DNA of 22,030 nucleotides. Source: Anaerobacillus sp. (GTDB lineage: Bacteria; Bacillota; Bacilli; Bacillales_H; Anaerobacillaceae). The translations under genes and the position numbers were made by a program. A model generated the notes under the pieces. That model worked only from the letters and a program-made list of their open reading frames with translations, was not told the DNA's origin and did no database searches. This document shows, piece after piece, positions 1-7,249 of this stretch (the first letter of the stretch is position 1; every line of letters starts with the position of its first letter). Location: contig SKOL01000020.1 of the NCBI GenBank assembly GCA_007120055.1, positions 1-22,030 of the forward strand, in the 5' to 3' direction.

Positions 1-670
1 CATCTTCACCATAAACGGTTAGTTTTGTATCAAAATCACCTTTGGCAATTTCTCGCGTTGTCTCCCCCATTTTAATGAGTGGCATAGAAATAACTTTCGT
101 TAAATATAGGGTTAAAGCTATTCCGATAATAAAAGCAAATAAACCCATTGAAAAAAGCAAAATGAATAGCTGCATCTTCGCTTTTTCAAATTCACCAGTA
201 TCTTTATCAATAAAAAATAAACCGGTTAGCTGCCCTTCTTGATATATCGGTTGATACGCCCATATGTGAGGAATATGAAAGTCAATCCCAGTATCGACAT
301 ATTCTAATGTTTCACCGTCTGTTTTATATTGATATTTTACCCACTCCTCATACTGACTCAGCCACTTATCACTTACAGGATGAGAAGAATAAATCAGCTC
401 AAAGTCTGGACTGAAATAAACTAAATGGGCATGGCGCTCGCGATTTTTTTCTATAATAAAGTATGAGATCACCTCTTCATCATAACCATTTTCAATCATT
501 GAAGTATAAGCTCGCAATTCTTCATACACTTCATGTGATAAGTGTTCTTTATAAAAATTTTTAAAAAAATGATAAGAGAATAATACCATCGTGCTAATAA
601 TGAGTAAAAGTATAAGTAAAACGAATATCGTTATTTTCTGTGACAGTCTTCGTTTCAAAAATTTTATCAT
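1..670 (-). CDS. Sensor histidine kinase, N-terminal part (truncated by window edge)
   Basis: The frame opens at ATG 670-668 and runs off the left edge after about 223 residues. It shows a basic N-terminus, a first membrane helix at about residues 12-33, an extracytoplasmic segment of about 130 residues, a second membrane helix at about 167-190, and then the start of a HAMP linker (proline-containing TKVISMPLIKM, then GDFDTKL). This is the layout of a membrane sensor kinase; the HisKA and ATPase domains would lie outside the window. The gene starts four bases after the stop of the response regulator, so the two form a two-component operon. The GAGGG before the ATG is closer than ideal, so translation may depend on coupling to the upstream gene. 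The signal sensed is unknown. Confidence 0.85.
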   Translation of the reverse strand, partial: MIKFLKRRLSQKITIFVLLILLLIISTMVLFSYHFFKNFYKEHLSHEVYEELRAYTSMIENGYDEEVISYFIIEKNRERHAHLVYFSPDFELIYSSHPVSDKWLSQYEEWVKYQYKTDGETLEYVDTGIDFHIPHIWAYQPIYQEGQLTGLFFIDKDTGEFEKAKMQLFILLFSMGLFAFIIGIALTLYLTKVISMPLIKMGETTREIAKGDFDTKLTVYGED

Positions 671-674
671 CCCT

Positions 675-1379
675 CTAATACTTAGGTCCTTCCTCAATCA
701 TTTGATACCCTACGCCCCAAACCGTTTCAATAATTTGCTTTGTGTATCCAACTTCTTTTAGCTTTTCACGAATGTTTTTAATATGAGTATCAATCGTTCG
801 AGCATCGCCTTCGTAATAATCGTCCCATTCTAACTGAACAAGTTGCTCTCTACTGTATACTCTGCCAGGGCTTTTGGCTAGTCGAACCAACACTTTATAC
901 TCTTTTTTCGTTAACGGAAGTGCTTGATCTTGATACGAAACTTTTAATTTATTTTCTTCAAATTTCAAACCATGTAAGATGAAATTAACGGTTTCTTTTT
1001 CATCTTCTTTTTTTGCACGTCTCATGATCGAGTGTATTCTTGCAACGAGCTCCCTCGGTTCAAATGGTTTAACGATATAGTCATCCGCACCTAGCTGTAA
1101 ACCTTCAACAATCCGTTCTGTATCGCCTAATGCGGTCAATAAAATGATTGGAATATCTTTATCAATCATTTCTCGTACATTCATTAATACTTCAAATCCA
1201 TCAATTGTCGGCATCATAATATCAAGAATAATTAAATCATATTTATTGTCGATTAATTTTTGCATTGCATCATAACCTGTTTGCGCCTCATCCATCTCAT
1301 ATCCGTAAGGTTTTAAACATACGGTTAAAAGGGTACGCATTTCTTTTTCGTCATCGACAATTAAAACTTTATAAGCCAT
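675..1379 (-). CDS. OmpR/PhoB-family response regulator
   Basis: A 234-residue DNA-binding response regulator. The receiver domain (about 1-120) has the acidic pair D9/D10, the phosphoacceptor D53 in the motif ILDIMMPTIDG, T82 and K104. A winged-helix output domain fills about 140-232, ending in the typical VWGVGYQ strand. It should be phosphorylated by the kinase encoded just downstream and then bind promoter DNA. I chose ATG 1379 because AAGGGG lies upstream at good distance and the receiver begins there. The open frame extends 65 codons further upstream, but that extension is low-complexity translation of a hairpin-rich leader and lacks family resemblance. The regulon cannot be told from sequence. 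Confidence 0.93.
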   Translation of the reverse strand: MAYKVLIVDDEKEMRTLLTVCLKPYGYEMDEAQTGYDAMQKLIDNKYDLIILDIMMPTIDGFEVLMNVREMIDKDIPIILLTALGDTERIVEGLQLGADDYIVKPFEPRELVARIHSIMRRAKKEDEKETVNFILHGLKFEENKLKVSYQDQALPLTKKEYKVLVRLAKSPGRVYSREQLVQLEWDDYYEGDARTIDTHIKNIREKLKEVGYTKQIIETVWGVGYQMIEEGPKY

Positions 1380-1415
1380 TCTAATCACCCCTTTTAGTAA
1401 ACTTCCGATCCTTTT

Positions 1416-1540
1416 AGCCTTAAATGGTTTAAGGGCTATAGACCCCCACCTCAACGCGTAGCATAGGTGGGAACTTTTAATCAGGTGGAGTTGAGACTCC
1501 ATCAGATTTCTCGATGTTTCAGCTTGCTGAAACGAGTTCG
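1416..1540. repeat. Four-hairpin cassette, resembles an IS200/IS605 right end or omega-RNA scaffold
   Basis: Four clean inverted repeats lie in tandem: AGCCTTAAA/TTTAAGGGCT (1416-1437), CCCACCT/AGGTGGG (1445-1471), TGGAGT/ACTCCA with a 4-base loop (1486-1501) and GTTTCAGC/GCTGAAAC (1516-1533). They lie in the leader of the response regulator gene. In my recollection this order of hairpins, read on the minus strand, resembles the 3' non-coding end of IS605-type elements that carry tnpB. No transposase or tnpB frame is present, so this would be a solo end. The hairpins are seen directly; the family assignment is inference. Confidence 0.5.
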
Positions 1541-1580
1541 CTTTTATATCTGCAATATACTCTACATAGATCAAATAACC

Positions 1581-1608
1581 TTCATAAAATGTATCATATT
1601 TTTATGAA
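1581..1608. promoter_or_regulatory. 9-bp inverted repeat upstream of the response regulator
   Basis: TTCATAAAA at 1581-1589 is repeated inverted as TTTTATGAA at 1600-1608 with a 10-bp spacer. It lies between the cyclase terminator and the hairpin cassette, where the response regulator promoter is expected, so it could be an operator, possibly autoregulatory. AT-richness makes chance occurrence possible and I could not place convincing -35 and -10 boxes. Confidence 0.25.
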
Positions 1609-1630
1609 AAAAGTGTGGAGATAAAATTGA

Positions 1631-1663
1631 GGAATAAGGCTATTTTAAGAAATGCCCCATTCC
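1631..1663 (-). terminator. Weak hairpin terminator after the diguanylate cyclase gene
   Basis: On the minus strand GGAATGGGGC pairs with GCCTTATTCC (ten pairs, two of them G-U), starting eight bases after the cyclase stop codon. The following T-rich stretch is interrupted, so termination may be partial. Confidence 0.4.
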
Positions 1664-1670
1664 CCCACTT

Positions 1671-3281
1671 TTACATCATTCTTTTTACTAGTCGCTTCAC
1701 TCTTGCTTCTAATTCAGCAACGCTAAAAGGCTTCGTTAAATAATCGTCGGCACCTAGCTCAAGCGCTCTTACTATATCTTCTTCACTTTTTCTTCCGGTA
1801 AGCATAAGAACGATATATTTGTCCTCTTGATATTCATCCCTAAGCTTGCGAAGAACTTCAAGCCCGTCCATTCCCGGCATAATACCGTCTAATAAAATAA
1901 GAAACTTCCCTGGTTGTTTATGCCAAGGAGATGCAAAAAATGTTTCTCCGTCTCGAAACGATTGTAAGTCAATATCAGTCTTGCCAAAAGATAGTTTTGA
2001 CAGTCGGTCTTTCACTAATTCATGAACAACCGCACTATCATCAATAACTGCAATATGAATAGCATTCTTTTTCGCCACCGGTACTCCATGGTTTTGATCA
2101 TAAATACAAACTTGATTACGCCCATTATTTTTTGCATCATATAGAGCGGTGTCTGCCTGTTTGACGTACTCTTCAATCTCAGTACTAGGGTTATCTACTT
2201 CAACAACACCCGCCGAAAAAGTTACTGAAAAACTTTCACCTTGCTCCGAAAGAAACGAAATTGCAGAGAACTCTTTTAATAGTCGTTCAACAAAGATTTT
2301 AGCTTCTTCCTTTTTTGTATGCGGTAGTAATAATATAAATTCTTCCCCACCGTAGCGTATCAAATAATCAGAGCTTCTTTTATTCTTTAAAATACATTGA
2401 GAGAAGCCACTTAATACAATATCACCGACAACATGTCCATGTTGATCATTAACTTTCTTAAAATCGTCTAAATCTATCACTACTAGTGTTAGGGCATTTT
2501 TCTTTCTCGTTAATTCATATAAATACCTGCTTAATTCCATTTTAAAAAACTTGCGATTAAAAGCCCCAGTTAGTTCATCAATAAGTACAGCATTACTTGC
2601 CATCTCTTTAAATTTAATTCGATTTTCTACCCTGACGAGTAACTCATCAAACTCAAAAGGTTTAACAAGATAATCTGCTGCCCCCCTCTTATATCCTCTT
2701 AATCTTGTTTCTCTTTTATCTTCTGAGCTTAAAAGAATAATCGGTATCAAATATGCTTGTGATTTTTCGAAAAGTGTATCTAATAACTCAAATCCATTTT
2801 CACCTTGTAAACCGATACCTAACAAAATACAATCCGGTTTTTGATCATAAAAAAGCTTTAAAGCTTTATTTGCCGATAGTGCCGCCAATACCATATATCC
2901 TTCTTTTTCTAAGTTCGCTTTTAGAGCATTCACCGTTGTAATATCTTCATCGACAAGGAGGATTAATTTTTCATTTTCTGTAATCTTTTCAATTTTTTCC
3001 TCCTCGCGCTGTACTTCTTCATTTTTAGTGTCCTTAGCAAATATAAACTGAAGAAAAGGTTGCCACTCATCTTTTCCCCAAGGCCGGCTTTCAGTTTCGT
3101 TTACTTGTTCTATTTTTTTTTCGGCCTCTTTAGAAATATCAACCAATCCTATTGAAGCAGCAGTTCCTTTCACCGTATGAAGGAAACGGTAAATATGCCC
3201 TTCTTCAACAAAATCTTTTAACTCCCACTGATTTAATGTCTTTTTCATCCGCTCAAAAAACATTTTTTGATATTTCTCCAT
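1671..3281 (-). CDS. HPt-REC-GGDEF-REC diguanylate cyclase
   Basis: A 536-residue cytoplasmic signalling protein. Domains in order: an HPt domain (about 1-90) with phospho-histidine H35 in HTVKGTAASIG; a receiver (about 105-225); a GGDEF cyclase domain (about 230-395) with active-site GGEEF at 311-315; and a second receiver (about 407-536) with D465 in LLDGIMPGMDG. The inhibitory site RxxD (R302-D305) sits exactly five residues before GGEEF, so product inhibition by c-di-GMP is expected. The first receiver keeps the acidic DED (111-113) and K207 but has glycine (G155) where the phosphoacceptor aspartate should be, so it probably cannot be phosphorylated. No EAL or HD-GYP domain is present. 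The ribosome site AAGGGGAG fixes the start. It is transcribed divergently from modA. A c-di-GMP riboswitch controls the nearby pilus operon. Confidence 0.95.
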   Translation of the reverse strand: MEKYQKMFFERMKKTLNQWELKDFVEEGHIYRFLHTVKGTAASIGLVDISKEAEKKIEQVNETESRPWGKDEWQPFLQFIFAKDTKNEEVQREEEKIEKITENEKLILLVDEDITTVNALKANLEKEGYMVLAALSANKALKLFYDQKPDCILLGIGLQGENGFELLDTLFEKSQAYLIPIILLSSEDKRETRLRGYKRGAADYLVKPFEFDELLVRVENRIKFKEMASNAVLIDELTGAFNRKFFKMELSRYLYELTRKKNALTLVVIDLDDFKKVNDQHGHVVGDIVLSGFSQCILKNKRSSDYLIRYGGEEFILLLPHTKKEEAKIFVERLLKEFSAISFLSEQGESFSVTFSAGVVEVDNPSTEIEEYVKQADTALYDAKNNGRNQVCIYDQNHGVPVAKKNAIHIAVIDDSAVVHELVKDRLSKLSFGKTDIDLQSFRDGETFFASPWHKQPGKFLILLDGIMPGMDGLEVLRKLRDEYQEDKYIVLMLTGRKSEEDIVRALELGADDYLTKPFSVAELEARVKRLVKRMM

Positions 3282-3469
3282 TTTTTCTCCCCTTAAATTA
3301 ATCTATATTAATTCCATCCTGCGATCACCCTACTAATTTATATGCAAGTCGCTATAAGTCCTTTTATGTAGTCTATATACCCTATTTTTACAATAAAAAA
3401 GCGAAAAGTCTATCTCATTCGACATTTTTTTGTTAAAATTTTATTGCTCTTCCATTTAAAATGATTTTT

Positions 3470-3498
3470 TAGTCATCATTAGTTTGTTATTATATATA
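3470..3498 (+). promoter_or_regulatory. Candidate promoter for modABC
   Basis: TAGTCA (3470-3475) and TATATA (3493-3498) are separated by 17 bases. The -35 box matches the vegetative consensus at four of six positions. Transcription would begin near 3505, just before a closed inverted repeat. The rest of 3282-3627 holds no gene that I can see. Confidence 0.35.
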
Positions 3499-3505
3499 AG
3501 AGTGA

Positions 3506-3571
3506 ATTTTCTAAGCATGCACTTGTCTACGATCGATCCAAAAGACGAAAAGCAACTATCTACTAGAAAAT
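3506..3571 (+). promoter_or_regulatory. Structured leader upstream of modA (unknown class)
   Basis: ATTTTCTA (3506-3513) pairs perfectly with TAGAAAAT (3564-3571), enclosing 50 bases that contain a smaller GTCT/AGAC stem. The closing stem begins at the predicted transcription start. It does not match the Moco, c-di-GMP or other riboswitch consensus that I know. It could be a regulatory RNA or chance pairing in AT-rich DNA. Confidence 0.25.
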
Positions 3572-3627
3572 AGCCCAACTTTTTATTAGAAGAAGGTTTG
3601 AAATGGACGAGTTAAAGGGGTAATCAC

Positions 3628-4404
3628 ATGGCAAACACACGTATTTTATTACTGATCATTGTGCTTTTATTTATAAATATTTCACTAGGTTGTGCTACAA
3701 ATAATGATGTTACTGAGCGTAAACAAGAGCTACACGTTGCTGCAGCAAGTAACTTAGTACAAGTATTTACTGAGTTAGGGCAACAATTTGAAGAAGAACA
3801 CCCGATTGAATTAGTTTTTAGTTTCGGTTCTTCTGGACAGCTATCAGACCAAATCATTAACGGTGCCCCCTACGATATGTTCACTCCAGCCAATATTGAG
3901 TTTCTAGACCAATTAGTTAATGAAGGTTTATTACTTGAAGAAAACTATACGACATATGCATTTGGAACGATTGGCTTTTCGACATTAAAAGAAAGTGATC
4001 TCCAGGTGGATACTTTTGAAGACCTTCTTAATGACGATATTGTCAAAATCGCTATCGCTAACCCAGAGCATGCACCGTACGGCATGGCTGCGAAACAAGC
4101 ACTTGAAGAAGCAGCTGTATGGGAGAAGGTAGAAGAAAAGTTAGTGTACGGAAGAAATATTTCCGATACGTTAGCATTATTACAAACGAAAAATGTCGAA
4201 GTGGCGATGATCGCTTTATCATTAAAAGATGAAGAAACATTAACTTTTACACCGATAAACGAGCAGCTACATGAGCCTTTAAATCACTCGATTTCGATTT
4301 TGAAAAGGTCGGAGAAACAAGAAGAAGCTCAAGCTTTTATTGATTTCTTATTAAGTGAACGAGGGCAACAAACATTGGTGGAGTATGGGTATTCCCTTCC
4401 TTAA
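3628..4404 (+). CDS. modA: Molybdate ABC transporter substrate-binding lipoprotein ModA
   Basis: A 258-residue extracytoplasmic binding protein that captures molybdate (and probably tungstate) for import. A lipoprotein signal peptide ends in ISLGC with the lipidated cysteine at C22. The mature part starts with the ModA pattern LHVAAASNLVQVFTELG, followed by FSFGSSGQL and GAPYDMFTPAN, which are the family's oxyanion-binding loops. Length is normal for the family. AAAGGGGT lies at good spacing before ATG 3628. It is first in a tight modABC operon: modB starts 11 bases after its stop. The family assignment is firm; preference between molybdate, tungstate and sulfate is inferred from the motifs and neighbours. 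Confidence 0.93.
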   Translation: MANTRILLLIIVLLFINISLGCATNNDVTERKQELHVAAASNLVQVFTELGQQFEEEHPIELVFSFGSSGQLSDQIINGAPYDMFTPANIEFLDQLVNEGLLLEENYTTYAFGTIGFSTLKESDLQVDTFEDLLNDDIVKIAIANPEHAPYGMAAKQALEEAAVWEKVEEKLVYGRNISDTLALLQTKNVEVAMIALSLKDEETLTFTPINEQLHEPLNHSISILKRSEKQEEAQAFIDFLLSERGQQTLVEYGYSLP

Positions 4405-4415
4405 GGAGTTTCAAT

Positions 4416-5096
4416 ATGGATCAAATTAATTTATTTCCATTATATTTGTCTTTAAGAGTGGCTTTAACGGCAACGGTAATTACAATTTTTATCGGACTTC
4501 CTATTGCTTATTATTTAAGTCGTTCCCGTGGTAGATTTGCGGACTTTTTAGATACAGTGATCACGTTACCGATTGTTCTTCCACCGACCGTCCTAGGTTA
4601 CTACTTACTAGTACTTTTAGGTAGACAAAGTGCGATTGGTAGTTTTCTTGAAGAACGGTTTAACATTATGATTGTCTTTACACCGACGGGGGCTATTATT
4701 GCTGCTACAGTTGTCTCAATTCCGTTTTTAATTAAGTCGGCAAAAGCAGCCTTTTTAGGAATTGATCAAAATGTTGTCAATGCTGCCCGTGTATTAGGAA
4801 GAACAGAATTCAATATTTTTTTAACGATCATCGTACCGCTTGCTTGGCGAGGGATTGCTGCGGGAATTACGTTAGGATTTGCCCGAGCGTTAGGCGATTT
4901 CGGAACAACATTAATGGTCGCTGGTAGCATTCCTAACCAAACGATGACGATGCCGATCGCCATTTATGATGCACTACTTGCTGGTAATCGTGAGCTTGCC
5001 AACATACTTGTCTTTATTATGACAGCTGTCTCTCTCCTCGTTTTATATACGATTAACCGCCTTGAAAAACGTGTGTCGAAAGGAGTGGCTAAGTAA
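4416..5096 (+). CDS. modB: Molybdate ABC transporter permease ModB
   Basis: A 226-residue integral membrane permease, the pore of the molybdate importer. It has five to six predicted membrane helices and the cytoplasmic coupling loop characteristic of ABC importers (NAARVLGRTEFNIFLTIIVP, about residues 126-145), followed by the ModB-typical GFARALGDFGTTLMVAG segment that contacts the ATPase. A clear AAGGAG precedes the ATG. The stop codon overlaps the modC start in a TAATG junction, so the permease and ATPase are translationally coupled. Length and order are standard for the family. Confidence 0.93.
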   Translation: MDQINLFPLYLSLRVALTATVITIFIGLPIAYYLSRSRGRFADFLDTVITLPIVLPPTVLGYYLLVLLGRQSAIGSFLEERFNIMIVFTPTGAIIAATVVSIPFLIKSAKAAFLGIDQNVVNAARVLGRTEFNIFLTIIVPLAWRGIAAGITLGFARALGDFGTTLMVAGSIPNQTMTMPIAIYDALLAGNRELANILVFIMTAVSLLVLYTINRLEKRVSKGVAK

Positions 5097-6151
5097 TGTT
5101 AGATGTGAATATTAATAAGGCTCTCGGTGATTTCCATTTAAATGTCGAGTTTCAAGTCGAAAGTGGGATTATCGGTATTTTAGGCCCTTCTGGCTGTGGA
5201 AAAAGTTTAACATTACAAGCGATTGCCGGTTTATTAACTCCTGATTCTGGCCGTATAGCGATTGGGGAACGTACTCTTTTTGATACAGAGCAAAAGGTAA
5301 ATATTCCAACTCGCCAACGAAATGTTGGTTATGTTTTTCAAAACTATGCTCTTTTCCCTCATCTAACTGTTGCTGAAAATATCGGATATGGCCTAAAGAG
5401 GCTACCGAAACAAGAAGTACAAAAACGAGTAGACGATATTTTAGAAACTGTCCAACTAAAAGAGTTAGCGAAGCGGTACCCTAATGAGCTATCTGGAGGA
5501 CAACAACAACGGGTGGCATTAGCAAGAACTCTAGTTACAAAACCCGATATTCTACTATTAGATGAACCTTTTTCAGCATTAGATCAACATGTAAAAAAAA
5601 TGCTAGAACTAGAACTTTTAGAAATTATTAAACACAATTTTTCCGGAGTCGTACTTTTTGTTACGCATAATATTGAAGAAGCTTACCGCCTTTGTGATTA
5701 TATTTGCTTGTATGATCGTGGTCGTAATATTCAATTTGGAAAGAAAGTGGACGTATTAAGGCGGCCAGTGAATAAGGCGGCTGCCCGGATTGTCGGGTGT
5801 GAAAATATTTACGAAATCGATTCTTATGAAGATCACTTCGTCACTGTTCGGGGCTTACAATTAAAAACCGCTAATACAGATGCGCAAGAAGGAAAATACG
5901 TAGGAATTCACAGCTATGATGTTACTTTTGTTACAGATGATTGTGCCACGAATACATTTCGTTTCGATGTTCGGAACATCGTTGAAGGCATCGACCATTC
6001 AACCGTTACAGTAACAGTAGGAACGCTACTATTTAAAGTCGATATTACTAAAGATAGGGTTAAACAAATTACCTTAGGTGACGCACTTCTTCACCTACCA
6101 CCTGAGAAGCTTTTCTTATTAGATGAGGCTGTCTCAAAAGAAAGTGTCTGA
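5096..6151 (+). CDS. modC: Molybdate ABC transporter ATP-binding protein ModC
   Basis: A 351-residue ATPase powering molybdate import. Walker A is GPSGCGKS (30-37), the signature LSGGQ lies at 132-136, Walker B with its catalytic glutamate is ILLLDE (152-157), and the switch histidine is H191. A C-terminal TOBE/Mop-like region of about 110 residues follows (about 230-340), which in this family binds oxyanion and can tune activity. AAAGGAGTG sits upstream of the start and the one-base overlap with modB indicates coupling. The last codons lie within GGCTGTCTC (6127-6135), which recurs inverted at 6218-6226, so the 3' end may also take part in a larger RNA fold. Confidence 0.93.
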   Translation: MLDVNINKALGDFHLNVEFQVESGIIGILGPSGCGKSLTLQAIAGLLTPDSGRIAIGERTLFDTEQKVNIPTRQRNVGYVFQNYALFPHLTVAENIGYGLKRLPKQEVQKRVDDILETVQLKELAKRYPNELSGGQQQRVALARTLVTKPDILLLDEPFSALDQHVKKMLELELLEIIKHNFSGVVLFVTHNIEEAYRLCDYICLYDRGRNIQFGKKVDVLRRPVNKAAARIVGCENIYEIDSYEDHFVTVRGLQLKTANTDAQEGKYVGIHSYDVTFVTDDCATNTFRFDVRNIVEGIDHSTVTVTVGTLLFKVDITKDRVKQITLGDALLHLPPEKLFLLDEAVSKESV

Positions 6152-6198
6152 CACCACTCATGGACATTTCGGCAATTTATCCACCTAAGACGCACACT

Positions 6199-6232
6199 AA
6201 AGCGGCAATCTTCTAACGAGACAGCCGCTTTT
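6199..6232 (+). terminator. Terminator after modABC
   Basis: AAAGCGGC (6199-6206) pairs with GCCGCTTT (6224-6231), followed by only a short T-run. A competing longer pairing, GGCTGTCTC (6127-6135) with GAGACAGCC (6218-6226), overlaps it. The stem could also act weakly on the minus strand after tadC. Confidence 0.5.
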
Positions 6233-6245
6233 AATACTATTTACT

Positions 6246-6336
6246 TCAATGAATTTCATAATTCATTATTCTCGCCACTTAGATCAATATATAGTTGCGT
6301 GATGTGGCTCAATTTTGGTAATTATGATATTCACTC
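6246..6336 (-). mobile_element. MITE-like palindromic element, copy A (91 bp)
   Basis: Read on the minus strand this is a 91-bp copy of the element also found at 18269-18359 (5 mismatches over the first 90 positions) and, with 30 more central bases, at 19334-19454. Its ends are inverted repeats sharing TGAATTTCATAATT (one changed base in this copy). It is flanked by the direct repeat AGT (minus strand; ACT at 6243-6245 and 6337-6339). It has no coding capacity. It supplies two of the three bases of the tadC stop codon. Confidence 0.85.
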
Positions 6337-7246
6337 ACTTAAAAGCCTCCATAAATTGAATTAACGCTGGTCCTAACAGAACGATAAATAGACTTGGAAA
6401 AATGAACAAAACGAGCGGAAATAACATTTTAATCGGTGCTTTCATCGCTTCCTCTTCTGCTCGTTGTTTTCTACGCTCACGAACTGAATTGGATTGAACC
6501 CTTAAAACTTGAACCATCCCAATCCCTAGCTTCTCCGCTTGCAAAATGTTACTTATTAAAACACTTATTTCATCAACAACAAGACGCTCTTTTACTCCAA
6601 GAAGGGCTTCACGTCTTGTTTTACCTAGACGTATCTCTTCTAAACAGCGGTGGAATTCCTGTGACAACACGCCTTGCTTTTTGGCAACTACCTTATTTAA
6701 AGCAGAATCAAACCCTAAACCAGCTTCTAAGCTCACTGTCAATAAATCTAAAATGTCAGGTAACTCTCTCATTGCCAAATGGCTTCTAGTTTTTATTTTT
6801 TGTTTTAAATAATAATGCGGTAAAAAAATACTTATTATCAAACCAAAAAAGCCAAATAAAATCGTACCTGGGATAGAGGCCTTTAACATTAATGAATAAA
6901 GAATAAAAAAGAATGGTAATAAAATTAGTAGCGCTATTTGAAGTAACCGGAATTCAACAGTACCCATCCCAAGTGGATTCCCTGCTTGAAGTAACTTAAT
7001 TTCTAGCTTAGCTTCCTTTTCTCCAGGTACACGACGTTTAAAGCTCTGCTTTAGTTCATTCCAAATTGGGTAACAAACTCGTTTGAAAAATGATGGTGTT
7101 TCCTCTTCCTCTGACACATCTTCCGGAAGTTCTTTATTAAAAATACTAGAAATTCGTTTTTGAATTTTTTGTTTTTGTTCTTTATGTATAAGAGAAAAAG
7201 CATATAATGACAGTGTAATTGTAAAGAAAAAGGTCAAAAAAACCAT
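6335..7246 (-). CDS. tadC: Tad pilus inner platform protein TadC
   Basis: A 303-residue polytopic membrane protein of the type II secretion F family. An N-terminal membrane helix is followed by a charged cytoplasmic region, two central helices near 105-150, the conserved T2SSF segment (RELPDILDLLTVSLEAGLGF, about 175-195) and C-terminal helices ending GPALIQFMEAFK. With TadB it forms the platform that works with TadA to extrude the Flp pilus. It starts four bases after the tadB stop, with GAGGTG as ribosome site. The stop is TGA, of which the last two bases belong to mobile element copy A; removing the element and one target repeat restores TAA at the same codon. Confidence 0.92.
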   Translation of the reverse strand: MVFLTFFFTITLSLYAFSLIHKEQKQKIQKRISSIFNKELPEDVSEEEETPSFFKRVCYPIWNELKQSFKRRVPGEKEAKLEIKLLQAGNPLGMGTVEFRLLQIALLILLPFFFILYSLMLKASIPGTILFGFFGLIISIFLPHYYLKQKIKTRSHLAMRELPDILDLLTVSLEAGLGFDSALNKVVAKKQGVLSQEFHRCLEEIRLGKTRREALLGVKERLVVDEISVLISNILQAEKLGIGMVQVLRVQSNSVRERRKQRAEEEAMKAPIKMLFPLVLFIFPSLFIVLLGPALIQFMEAFK

Positions 7247-7249
7247 AGC

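Noticed and set aside
1380..1574. 65-codon N-terminal extension of the response regulator
   Set aside because: It translates the hairpin cassette, and the canonical receiver start with a ribosome site lies downstream at 1379.
3418..3424. Spo0A box (TGTCGAA, minus strand) upstream of the cyclase gene
   Set aside because: A perfect 7-mer, but such a short motif is expected several times by chance in 22 kb and nothing else supports it.
3506..3571. c-di-GMP riboswitch upstream of modA
   Set aside because: GACGAAAAGC resembles part of the GEMM-I core, but the GGCTAA and GTTACCGA blocks are missing and the enclosed length is too short.
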